This document shows positions 32,515 to 39,340 of a stretch of DNA of 41,561 bases, one piece after another. How positions within the stretch are numbered: position 1 is the stretch's first letter; the number at the start of each line of letters is the position of its first letter. The stretch lies in NCBI GenBank assembly GCA_027859055.1, contig JAQIBO010000280.1:1-41561 (forward strand). The letters are read 5' to 3'. The position numbers and the translations under genes were made by a program. This DNA comes from Spirochaeta sp. Lineage in GTDB: Bacteria; Spirochaetota; Spirochaetia; DSM-27196; Alkalispirochaetaceae. A model generated the notes under the pieces. That model made no database searches. It was not told where the DNA came from and saw only the letters and a program-made list of their open reading frames with translations.

Positions 32515-33015
32515 GTGGCGCAGACCCGAGCCCGCGGCGTTCTTCGACTTCTTGTGTACCTCCTGCTGCTCGTTCTTTTTCTCGGTTCGTGTTCCTCCGG
32601 CCCGGACCCGATCGCGTCATTTGTGACCGCCGACGGTCCACAGTATTTTCTGCGACCTATCACGTTCCGCGGAACCGCATCCAGTGTTCCGGTGGATATG
32701 ACGATCGTCGCAGAAAAAACCGACCGTCCGGTTCAGGTAAACTTCACCCTTCCCCTGGAGATTGCCGCGGGACTCGCGGAAGCGACTTTCATCTCCGGCG
32801 ATGGGGAGTATCCCCTCTCACAACTAAGTCGATACTACGCAACGGTTGATGACGCCCGGTACGGTGGTAGCCTGGAGCGAGAGCATTTTGATGCGATAAG
32901 AGCGCACCCGGACCGTCCGCTATTGGTTGTGACCTCAGCGAGTGGAACCCATACCTTCACGGCACCAGCTGTCTGGACCGACCGGATCGCCACCCTCAAC
33001 CGAATCCTCTACTGA
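32515..33015 (+). CDS. Lipoprotein of unknown function
   Basis: This 166-residue protein starts at GTG 32515, giving an Arg-rich N-region (MAQTRARGVLRLLV), a leucine-rich core and the lipobox LGSC. The same frame is open back to an ATG at 32422 that overlaps the TRL stop (ATGA) and runs through the TRL terminator, adding 31 residues rich in Arg. The mature part has FVTADGPQYFLRPITFRG, SVPVDMTIVAEK and a C-terminal WTDRIATLNRILY; it could be a small beta domain. I do not recognise the family. A rearranged copy of its 3' end lies at 32016-32082. Confidence 0.65.
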   Translation: MAQTRARGVLRLLVYLLLLVLFLGSCSSGPDPIASFVTADGPQYFLRPITFRGTASSVPVDMTIVAEKTDRPVQVNFTLPLEIAAGLAEATFISGDGEYPLSQLSRYYATVDDARYGGSLEREHFDAIRAHPDRPLLVVTSASGTHTFTAPAVWTDRIATLNRILY

Positions 33016-33022
33016 TCGTCTA

Positions 33023-33052
33023 TTGATACGCCCCGTCGAATCGCGTTAGTAT
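33023..33052 (+). promoter_or_regulatory. Candidate promoter of tRNA-Ser(CGA)
   Basis: TTGATA (33023-33028) and TAGTAT (33047-33052) are 18 bases apart, 19 bases before the tRNA. Confidence 0.5.
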
Positions 33053-33071
33053 CGCCACCACATTCGTATCT

Positions 33072-33159
33072 GGAGAGGTGCGAGAGTGGTTGAATCGGGC
33101 AGACTCGAAATCTGTTGTACGGCTCGTCCGTACCGTGGGTTCGAATCCCACCCTCTCCG
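33072..33159 (+). tRNA. tRNA-Ser (CGA)
   Basis: The acceptor arms GGAGAGG and CCTCTCC pair, with discriminator G. The anticodon stem CAGA/TCTG encloses CTCGAAA, so the anticodon is CGA; a long variable arm follows. CCA is not encoded. Confidence 0.95.
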
Positions 33160-33216
33160 TGAAACGAAACGGTACGCATATGAGCATGAAGCCCGACGGT
33201 GGGCATCTCATGTCCT

Positions 33217-33304
33217 GGAGAGATGACCGAGTGGCCGAAGGTGAACGCTTGGAAAGCGTTTGTACCCTAACCGGGTACCGGGGGTTCGAATCCCCCTCTC
33301 TCCG
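33217..33304 (+). tRNA. tRNA-Ser (GGA)
   Basis: The acceptor arms GGAGAGA and TCTCTCC pair, with discriminator G. The anticodon stem ACGCT/AGCGT encloses TGGAA, giving GGA; the variable arm is long. It is followed at once by six T (33305-33310). With the three other serine tRNAs here all six serine codons are covered. Confidence 0.95.
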
Positions 33305-33310
33305 TTTTTT

Positions 33311-33442
33311 GCCCCTTCGGTGTTGAAACCTGGGCCCTGTGCAAGTCGTCGTCGCCCAACCCCGTCAGGTCCGGAAGGAAGCAGCGGTAAGCGATCGTCG
33401 CCTGTGCCGCAGATCGCTTGGGTGGAGCTGAAGGGGTTTTTT
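33311..33442 (+). ncRNA. ffs: Signal recognition particle RNA (4.5S, small bacterial type)
   Basis: The invariant apical part GTCAGGTCCGGAAGGAAGCA (33364-33383) is complete, with the GGAA tetraloop and the internal loop that bind Ffh. The ends CCCCTTCGG (33312-33320) and CTGAAGGGG (33428-33436) pair, and six T (33437-33442) follow as terminator. There is no Alu domain, so it is the small 4.5S-like form. It precedes dnaX, the common bacterial order. Confidence 0.95.
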
Positions 33443-33486
33443 GTGCACCGGCACCAAAGCAGGCCGGCGGCGCGCGGGAGGAGTGA

Positions 33487-35202
33487 ATGAACTATGAAGT
33501 AACGGCGACGCGTCGCCGCCCTCGAACGTTTGACGAGCTCGTAGGTCAGGAGTTTGTCGTTGCCACCCTCAAGAACAGTCTCTCTTCCGGGCGTATCGCC
33601 CACGCGTATCTGTTTTCCGGCCCCCGCGGGGTGGGAAAAACCAGCGCCGCCCGGATTCTGGCCAAGGCGTTGAACTGTCCCGACGGACCAAATGCCGACG
33701 GGTGCGAAGAGTGGGACGGGAGCGAGGAGATCGCCCGCGGCACCGCCCTCGACGTTATCGAGATCGACGGTGCTTCCAATACGAGTGTCAACGACGTTCG
33801 CGAGATAAAGGACGAGGTGCTGTTCGCACCCAATTCGTCTCGCTACAAGATCTATATAATCGACGAGGTTCACATGCTCTCCAACAGCGCCTTTAACGCC
33901 CTGTTGAAGACGATTGAAGAACCGCCGCCGTATATCATCTTCATTTTCGCGACGACCGAGATTCACAAGGTTCCCGCGACGATTCGCAGTCGTTGCCAAC
34001 AGTTCAACTTTCGCCTGATACCGATGGAGGAGATCCGCTCCATGCTGGCGGCGGTTGCCTCCGATCTCGGAATTGCCGCTGACGAAGACGCCCTTTCCTG
34101 GATCGCCCGGGAGGCCACCGGCAGCCTTCGCGACGCGTATACGCTCTTTGACCAGGTGGTCGCCTTTTCCCACGAAGAGATCCGTCTGGACACGATTCAC
34201 GAAAAACTGGGCCTTCTCGGCCTTGAGCGGTTGAATTCACTGATGGAAGCGGTTGTTGCCGGTCGCGGAGACGAAGCGCTGGAAATAGTGGACGGCGCGA
34301 TTCAGTCGGGTGTCCCGGTTGAGCGCTTCACGATCGACCTTGCCGACTACCTGCGAACGCTGCTGCTGGCGGCCAACGGAATTGACCGCGAGGCGATTCT
34401 TGGAATGAATCCCGCCCGCCTTCCGGACCAGGTCCGGTCCGGTCTGAACCGGTACCAACTGGAACAGGCCAACGAGATCGTTCTGCAACTTTACCGCGAT
34501 CTCCGGTATTCGATTAACCAGCGCTTTGATCTGGAGCTTGCGATCAGTCGCCTGGTGTCGCTGTCGGGGACGGTTGCTCCCCAGGCGTTGGTCAAGGAGA
34601 TTCGCGACCTCCAGGAAGAACTCCTGCACGATGCGGCACACCGTAGCCGGGACAATGGGGACGGAGATGCGCATACCGGAGATGCTACCGGATCGGTTCA
34701 GTCGGCTGTCGCGGCCCCGGCCGGGGCGGAGGTGAGCCCCACGTCTGCGGCCGGCGAAACAGACGTGGCCCCGGCCAACGGGAGCGAAAACGAGACCGAG
34801 GACGAACCGGTTAATTTTGATGAACCGCCACGCACCGACGGTATTTCATTTGAACAGATCCAGGCGATCGCCGGGCGGTTTCGGACACAGCGGATCAGCG
34901 TGGCGGCACTCCTGGCACGCGCGCGGTACTGGCGTCTGGACACGGAGACGCTGGTGATCGCCTTTGCCGACGATTTCGGCGCCTCGGCATTGACGCCGGA
35001 TCGCGAAGCGGTGCAACAGGCAGCGATCGCTGAACTTGGTGTGAATACGCTCTCAATCAGGATCGTGACGCTGGATGAGGTTGATGACGTCGAAGCGGCT
35101 GGAACAAATATCACGCGCGACGAGGCGACCACCGCCGCCGATGCGCACACCGAGATGGTCAGAAAAGTGTTCCGTGGCGAAATTGTGGAGGGGGAAGTAT
35201 GA
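33487..35202 (+). CDS. dnaX: DNA polymerase III tau/gamma subunit
   Basis: This 571-residue clamp-loader ATPase has Walker A GPRGVGKTSAARIL (about residues 45-58), Walker B IYIIDEVHMLS, and the SRC sensor motif RSRCQQF. A variable acidic region (about 375-440) joins it to a C-terminal tau-like domain. Two of the four zinc-binding cysteines of the family are replaced: Cys64 and Cys73 remain but positions 76 and 79 are Trp and Ser. The start has GGGAGGAG upstream. It heads a dnaX-ybaB-recR operon behind the SRP RNA. Confidence 0.95.
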   Translation: MNYEVTATRRRPRTFDELVGQEFVVATLKNSLSSGRIAHAYLFSGPRGVGKTSAARILAKALNCPDGPNADGCEEWDGSEEIARGTALDVIEIDGASNTSVNDVREIKDEVLFAPNSSRYKIYIIDEVHMLSNSAFNALLKTIEEPPPYIIFIFATTEIHKVPATIRSRCQQFNFRLIPMEEIRSMLAAVASDLGIAADEDALSWIAREATGSLRDAYTLFDQVVAFSHEEIRLDTIHEKLGLLGLERLNSLMEAVVAGRGDEALEIVDGAIQSGVPVERFTIDLADYLRTLLLAANGIDREAILGMNPARLPDQVRSGLNRYQLEQANEIVLQLYRDLRYSINQRFDLELAISRLVSLSGTVAPQALVKEIRDLQEELLHDAAHRSRDNGDGDAHTGDATGSVQSAVAAPAGAEVSPTSAAGETDVAPANGSENETEDEPVNFDEPPRTDGISFEQIQAIAGRFRTQRISVAALLARARYWRLDTETLVIAFADDFGASALTPDREAVQQAAIAELGVNTLSIRIVTLDEVDDVEAAGTNITRDEATTAADAHTEMVRKVFRGEIVEGEV

Positions 35203-35519
35203 ATCCGATGGATATGCTGAAGAATATGGGCCAACTGCAGGAGACGATGCAGGAGGCGCAGAAGAAGCTCAAGGAGACGCGGGTAACCGGCTCCGCCGGC
35301 GCGGATATGGTGCGCATTGAGATGAACGGTGAATTCACCGTTCTTAACGTCGAAATCGCGCCGGAGGTGATCGATCCCGAGGACCGCGAGATGCTCCAGG
35401 ACCTGTTCCGTGCCGCGCATAACGACGCTTCGGCAAAGGTTCGCGCGGCGCTTCAGGAGAATCTGTCGTCACTGACCGGCGGTCTGCCGATACCCCCGGG
35501 GATGTTTGGCGGCGCGTGA
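35199..35519 (+). CDS. ybaB: YbaB/EbfC nucleoid-associated protein
   Basis: This 106-residue DNA-binding protein has the family's helical N-terminus (MLKNMGQLQETMQEAQKKL) and central GADMVRIEMNGEFTVLNVEI, and ends in the Gly/Pro-rich GGLPIPPGMFGGA. YbaB dimers bind DNA broadly and lie between dnaX and recR in most bacteria, as here. The start overlaps the dnaX stop (ATGA). Confidence 0.94.
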   Translation: MNPMDMLKNMGQLQETMQEAQKKLKETRVTGSAGADMVRIEMNGEFTVLNVEIAPEVIDPEDREMLQDLFRAAHNDASAKVRAALQENLSSLTGGLPIPPGMFGGA

Positions 35520-35529
35520 TCGATATTCC

Positions 35530-36126
35530 ATGGCGCTAAACACCCTTGAACAACTGATCCAGTCGATCTCTCGCCTCCCCGGGTTGGGAAAAAAGAGCGC
35601 CACCCGGATCGCCTACGCCCTGTTGGCCGGTGATCAGGGAGACGCACAGCGACTGGCAACGCTTATCCATACGTTGCACGACACGATTCGGCGCTGTTCT
35701 GTGTGCGGAAGTTACACTGAGACCGACCCGTGCCCGATCTGCACCGATTCCGGGCGTGATCGGGCGACGATCTGTGTTGTCGAACAACCGCAGGATGTGG
35801 CGTCTCTGGAGGCCAGCCACGAATACCACGGCCTCTACCACGTGCTTGGCGGGGTCATCGCGCCGATCGACGGGATCGGCCCCGATGATCTGGCGATCCG
35901 CCCGCTGGTTGACCGGGCGCAGCAAGATGGAATCGACGAGGTGATCATCGCAACAAACCCGACCGTGGAAGGTGATACCACTGCGCTGTTCGTGGCGCGC
36001 CAGTTGGAAGCGATCGGGGTGAACGTTTCCCGTCTGGCCCTCGGACTGCCCGTCGGGGGAGATCTCGAATATGCCGACCGTCTTACGTTGGCGCGGAGTT
36101 TTCGTGGCAGGACACCGCTGGCGTAG
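35530..36126 (+). CDS. recR: Recombination protein RecR
   Basis: This 198-residue protein works with RecF and RecO in gap repair. It has the HhH motif (LPGLGKKSATRIAYALL, about residues 15-31), a C4 zinc finger (CSVCGSY...CPIC, about 56-71), and a TOPRIM domain starting ICVVEQPQDV (about 80). I chose ATG 35530; a TTG at 35506 inside ybaB adds eight residues. recF is in the dnaA operon of the same window. Confidence 0.94.
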   Translation: MALNTLEQLIQSISRLPGLGKKSATRIAYALLAGDQGDAQRLATLIHTLHDTIRRCSVCGSYTETDPCPICTDSGRDRATICVVEQPQDVASLEASHEYHGLYHVLGGVIAPIDGIGPDDLAIRPLVDRAQQDGIDEVIIATNPTVEGDTTALFVARQLEAIGVNVSRLALGLPVGGDLEYADRLTLARSFRGRTPLA

Positions 36127-36163
36127 CGGGTCCGGAACGGCTGCGGGTACGGAGGTGAACGCG

Positions 36164-36952
36164 ATGTCAAAGTACAAATGGATCGTCAGGGCGCTGGTTG
36201 CGTGGGCGATCGTTGTGACCCCGTTCTCGTCTCTGGCCGCCCAGTCGTCCGCCGCTATTCCATGGATGGACGACCCGCAGGCGGCAATCGACCGTGCGAC
36301 CCGGAAAGACAAGCCGATCGTCCTGCTTATCACCGGCGGAACGTGGTGTGATCCGTGCCGCTGGTTCCGGGAAAACACACTCAGGGATCCGTCACTGGTC
36401 TCGTTGGTGCGCAACGCGTGGGTACCCCTCCGCCTGCGGGATGTTGAGGCGGCAACCGAACGGTGGCGCGATGATATTCTGCCGACGCTGCTGTTTCTTG
36501 ATCGGTCAGGGGAAGAGGTTGCCCGTCTTGCCGGAACCGCAACGGCGGAAACGGTTCGGGCCCGGCTGGTGGAAGTGAGCCGCGAAATGGCAGGAGACTC
36601 CGGAGGAGGCTCCACCGGTGAAGATGCCGGCACCGAAGCGCGGTCCGACGCCGGGACAGACACTTCTGTCGGCACCGCCGATGCCGCCGATCTGCGCGGG
36701 GCGGTTTTCCAGGTGGCGGACGGGACGATCTGGAACGACGGTGGAGCTCTGTGGTATACCCAGAGCCTCGAACTGCCCGGTCGGTTTGAAGAGTATGACC
36801 GGGACAGCGCGTTTCTCTACCTCCGCGATCCGGCGTCGGCCACGATCCTTGCGATTACGGTGACCGATAACGAACTGGACCGACGTCTCTGGCGCTGGGA
36901 CCGCGCGGAAAACGGCTGGCAGGAAGTTGGCCCGCTGGTCCGAACGAACTGA
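36164..36952 (+). CDS. Secreted thioredoxin-fold protein
   Basis: This 262-residue protein has an N-terminal signal (KYKWIVRALVAWAIVVTPF, cut near LAAQS), then a thioredoxin-like domain with the active site GGTWCDPCRWF (CxxC, about residues 61-71) and DILPTLLFLDRSGEEVARLAG as the cis-Pro region. An Asp/Gly/Thr-rich linker (about 140-180) leads to a C-terminal domain of unknown type (FQVADGTIWNDGGALWYTQ). It probably acts on disulfides or assists protein folding in the periplasm. GGAGG precedes the start. It follows recR by 37 bases but is unlikely to share its function. Confidence 0.75.
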   Translation: MSKYKWIVRALVAWAIVVTPFSSLAAQSSAAIPWMDDPQAAIDRATRKDKPIVLLITGGTWCDPCRWFRENTLRDPSLVSLVRNAWVPLRLRDVEAATERWRDDILPTLLFLDRSGEEVARLAGTATAETVRARLVEVSREMAGDSGGGSTGEDAGTEARSDAGTDTSVGTADAADLRGAVFQVADGTIWNDGGALWYTQSLELPGRFEEYDRDSAFLYLRDPASATILAITVTDNELDRRLWRWDRAENGWQEVGPLVRTN

Positions 36953-36957
36953 CCCCG

Positions 36958-37290
36958 TTATTGCTGATGTGCCACCGACGCGATGTACTCGTCAATCGCC
37001 GACCGGGCAGCCGGATCAACGCTGGTGAAGTGGAATCCCGCTTCGTAGGTTCCCTCAGCGGTTTCCGCAACGTGTACCGCCACGGCTTCCACTTTCACGC
37101 TCCGCTCGCGAATGCGAAACAGGACAAACATCGAAGAGCCGTTGTCTATCTCTTCCGACAGGAGACCGCGAAAGCCATTTCTGCTGATGTCAATACCGCG
37201 GGCGTGCACCCATCGTTCTTTGCCGAACCCCATTTCTATTAACTGTGAAATCGAAAATCGATCTTCTTTTCGGCGATTGGCGTGCTGCAT
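36958..37290 (-). CDS. PilZ domain protein
   Basis: This 110-residue protein is a single PilZ domain: the N-terminal RRKEDRFSIS gives the c-di-GMP binding RxxxR motif, and GIDISRNGFRG matches (D/N)xSxxG. It should bind cyclic di-GMP and act as a stand-alone effector, for motility or surface behaviour by analogy. It is convergent with the thioredoxin-like gene with a 5-base gap. The partner is not visible here. Confidence 0.85.
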   Translation of the reverse strand: MQHANRRKEDRFSISQLIEMGFGKERWVHARGIDISRNGFRGLLSEEIDNGSSMFVLFRIRERSVKVEAVAVHVAETAEGTYEAGFHFTSVDPAARSAIDEYIASVAHQQ

Positions 37291-37546
37291 ACCTGTACAA
37301 TACCCCGGTTTCGACGCATAAGAAACTCTTTTCGCTTGTCATCGCACTGAAAATGAACGATACTGACAGCGGTGCGCTTGAAACGCTTTCGGATGGATAG
37401 AACCCCCCGACGATTCACGACGGACCGATATTAGAAGTTCAGGGGTTGATAGCTACCCCGGCGTGCCTCAGACGCTGTTCCGTCGTGTGTGTATGTTCCG
37501 GAAAAAACCCGCTGTCGAGCCCCGGCGATCCAAGGAGGAAGGATCA

Positions 37547-37918
37547 ATGGCTAAAACGCTCTATGTGGGCAATTTGAGCTTTCAAACGGAAGAAGAAGGA
37601 CTGCGAGCAGCATTCTCAGAATTCGGTAATGTTACCGATACGCGGATCGTAATGGACCGTGATACAGGCCGCAGTCGAGGATTTGGATTTGTTGAAATGG
37701 AAGATGATCAAGCGGCGGAGTCCGCAATTGAACGTATGAACGGTGCCGATCTTGACGGTCGTCCCCTTCGCGTCAACGAAGCGCAACCGCGGAACGAAGG
37801 CGGTCGGAGTGGAGGCGGCGGCGGTGGCCGCGGTGGAAATGGCGGTGGCCGTGGCGGATACGGCGGCGGTCGCGGAGGTCAGCGTGACGGTGGTCACGGT
37901 GACTTCGGGGCGTACTGA
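37547..37918 (+). CDS. RRM-type RNA-binding protein with glycine-rich tail
   Basis: This 123-residue protein has one RRM with RNP2 (LYVGNL, residues 4-9) and RNP1 (RGFGFVEM, about 44-51), then a tail from about residue 83 made of Gly/Arg (RGG) repeats ending DFGAY. Similar proteins in cyanobacteria and some other bacteria are cold-induced RNA chaperones; the role is inferred. AAGGAGG lies before ATG 37547. The upstream gap (37291-37546) shows only a short GGGGT/ACCCC hairpin near 37442-37459 and no gene. Confidence 0.9.
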   Translation: MAKTLYVGNLSFQTEEEGLRAAFSEFGNVTDTRIVMDRDTGRSRGFGFVEMEDDQAAESAIERMNGADLDGRPLRVNEAQPRNEGGRSGGGGGGRGGNGGGRGGYGGGRGGQRDGGHGDFGAY

Positions 37919-37923
37919 ACCGA

Positions 37924-38169
37924 ATGGCGCGAAATAACTATAGCGGAGAGAAACGTCGTCGCGAGCTGAACAAGAAAAAGAAAAAAGAGCGCAAGCTTCG
38001 GGAGCGCGCTGAACGTGCACCTGACGGGACCGAGGAAGACACCTCGTATCTTGAGTATCTCAATCCCGGCGGACCGCAGGATCGAAGTCTGGTGGAAGAG
38101 GAAACGGACGAAGAGTCGGAAGACGGCTCCACCGAATCGGACGCCAGAAACGACAGACCCGGCGAATAA
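37924..38169 (+). CDS. Small charged protein of unknown function
   Basis: This 81-residue frame starts 5 bases after the RRM gene. The N-terminal half is strongly basic (RRRELNKKKKKERKLRERAE, probably helical), the C-terminal half strongly acidic (EEETDEESEDGSTESD). No domain is recognised; a role on RNA alongside its neighbour is only a guess. There is no clear ribosome binding site, and a terminator follows. It could be an accessory of the RRM protein or spurious. Confidence 0.5.
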   Translation: MARNNYSGEKRRRELNKKKKKERKLRERAERAPDGTEEDTSYLEYLNPGGPQDRSLVEEETDEESEDGSTESDARNDRPGE

Positions 38170-38205
38170 GTACGCCCGAACAGACCACGTAAACACACAA
38201 ATGAT

Positions 38206-38237
38206 ACCCGGTGCGGATACTCCGTACCGGGTTTTTT
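38206..38237 (+). terminator. Terminator of the RRM operon
   Basis: A 12-pair stem (38206-38217 with 38221-38232, one wobble), three-base loop TAC and six T (38232-38237). Confidence 0.9.
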
Positions 38238-38239
38238 CA

Positions 38240-38268
38240 TAGACGATTCACGGAAAAATGCGTAAAGT
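38240..38268 (+). promoter_or_regulatory. Candidate promoter of the PfkB kinase gene
   Basis: TAGACG (38240-38245) and TAAAGT (38263-38268) are 17 bases apart. The expected start is within a few bases of the ATG at 38278, so the transcript may be almost leaderless. Confidence 0.4.
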
Positions 38269-38277
38269 GTTCGGGCG

Positions 38278-39321
38278 ATGAACAATACAGCACCAATCGG
38301 TACGACCGCACCCGCGGTGTTTGGTATCGGAAATCCGTTGATCGATGTCGTTATCCAGGCGCAGGACAGCGACCTGGCCGAGCTCGTCGTCGATAAAGGC
38401 ATTATGCACCTCGTTGACGAGGAACGGCAGCAGGAAATTCTCACCCATTTCGGTGACGCTCCCCGCACCTACCGTCCCGGTGGGGCTGCTCCAAACACCT
38501 TGCTCGCTCTCGCCGGTCTTGGTGTTCCCGCCGCGGTCTGCGGCAAGATCGGGAACGACGAGTTCGGTCAGACCTACAACGAACAGGTTGCGGCGTACGG
38601 AATCACCTCTCGTCTCATTATGGGCAACGGCGCAACCGGGTCCAGCGTTATCCTCGTAACTCCAGATGGTGAACGGACGATGAACACCCACCTGGGAATG
38701 TGCCGGGAATTCGGCGCTGCTGATCTGGATGAGGATCTGTTGCGCAAGTCTCGATATCTGTATTTTACCGGGTACATGTGGGACACGGAGGTACAGAAAG
38801 CGGGAATCCGCCGCGCCATCGACGTCGCACGCGACGCCGGTGTTCTGGTTGCGTTCGACCTCGCCGACCCGTTTGCGGTGGAACGCTACCGGACCGATTT
38901 TCTTGATCTCCTCCGGGACGACGTGGATATCGTCTTCGCGAACGGAACGGAAGCACAAATCCTGTACGGAACGAACGACGCCGAAGAGGCCGCCCGAGCC
39001 CTGGGGGAACACGTGCGTGTTGCCGCCCTCAAAGTCGGCAAAGAGGGATCGATTGTGGTTCAACACGAGGCGTCGACGCGGGCGATCCGCCTGACTTCGG
39101 TACCCGGACGGCCGCTCAACGTGATAGATACCACCGGCGCGGGTGATATGTTTGCGGCGGGATTTCTCGCTGCTCTTGCGACTGAGCGCGACGTGGTGAG
39201 CGCCGCGCGCGCCGCCGGTTGGCTTGCCGAAGCGGTGATTCAGCAGATCGGTGCGCAATTCACGGTCGAAAAAATCCGTGAACTGCGGGCAGAAATGGAC
39301 ACCGCGATACAGGCCGAGTGA
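38278..39321 (+). CDS. PfkB-family carbohydrate/adenosine kinase
   Basis: This 347-residue kinase has the ribokinase fold. The N-terminal GIGNPLIDVVIQ and the GGAAPNTLLALAGLG nucleoside-binding stretch (about residues 67-81) are followed by NGTEAQILYG and the anion hole/catalytic motif DTTGAGDMFAAGF. The N-terminal layout is like adenosine kinase (phosphorylates adenosine to AMP), which would fit DeoD, Add and AhcY in the window; sugar kinases of the family cannot be ruled out. No ribosome binding site is seen before the ATG. Confidence 0.8.
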   Translation: MNNTAPIGTTAPAVFGIGNPLIDVVIQAQDSDLAELVVDKGIMHLVDEERQQEILTHFGDAPRTYRPGGAAPNTLLALAGLGVPAAVCGKIGNDEFGQTYNEQVAAYGITSRLIMGNGATGSSVILVTPDGERTMNTHLGMCREFGAADLDEDLLRKSRYLYFTGYMWDTEVQKAGIRRAIDVARDAGVLVAFDLADPFAVERYRTDFLDLLRDDVDIVFANGTEAQILYGTNDAEEAARALGEHVRVAALKVGKEGSIVVQHEASTRAIRLTSVPGRPLNVIDTTGAGDMFAAGFLAALATERDVVSAARAAGWLAEAVIQQIGAQFTVEKIRELRAEMDTAIQAE

Positions 39322-39340
39322 CAGAGACGGTGTGAAACGC

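Noticed and set aside
33208..34200. Minus-strand 330-codon frame
   Set aside because: Runs antisense through dnaX, SRP RNA and tRNA-Ser(GGA).
34600..34800. Programmed frameshift in dnaX giving a gamma form
   Set aside because: No slippery run of A residues or matching stem was found in the linker region.
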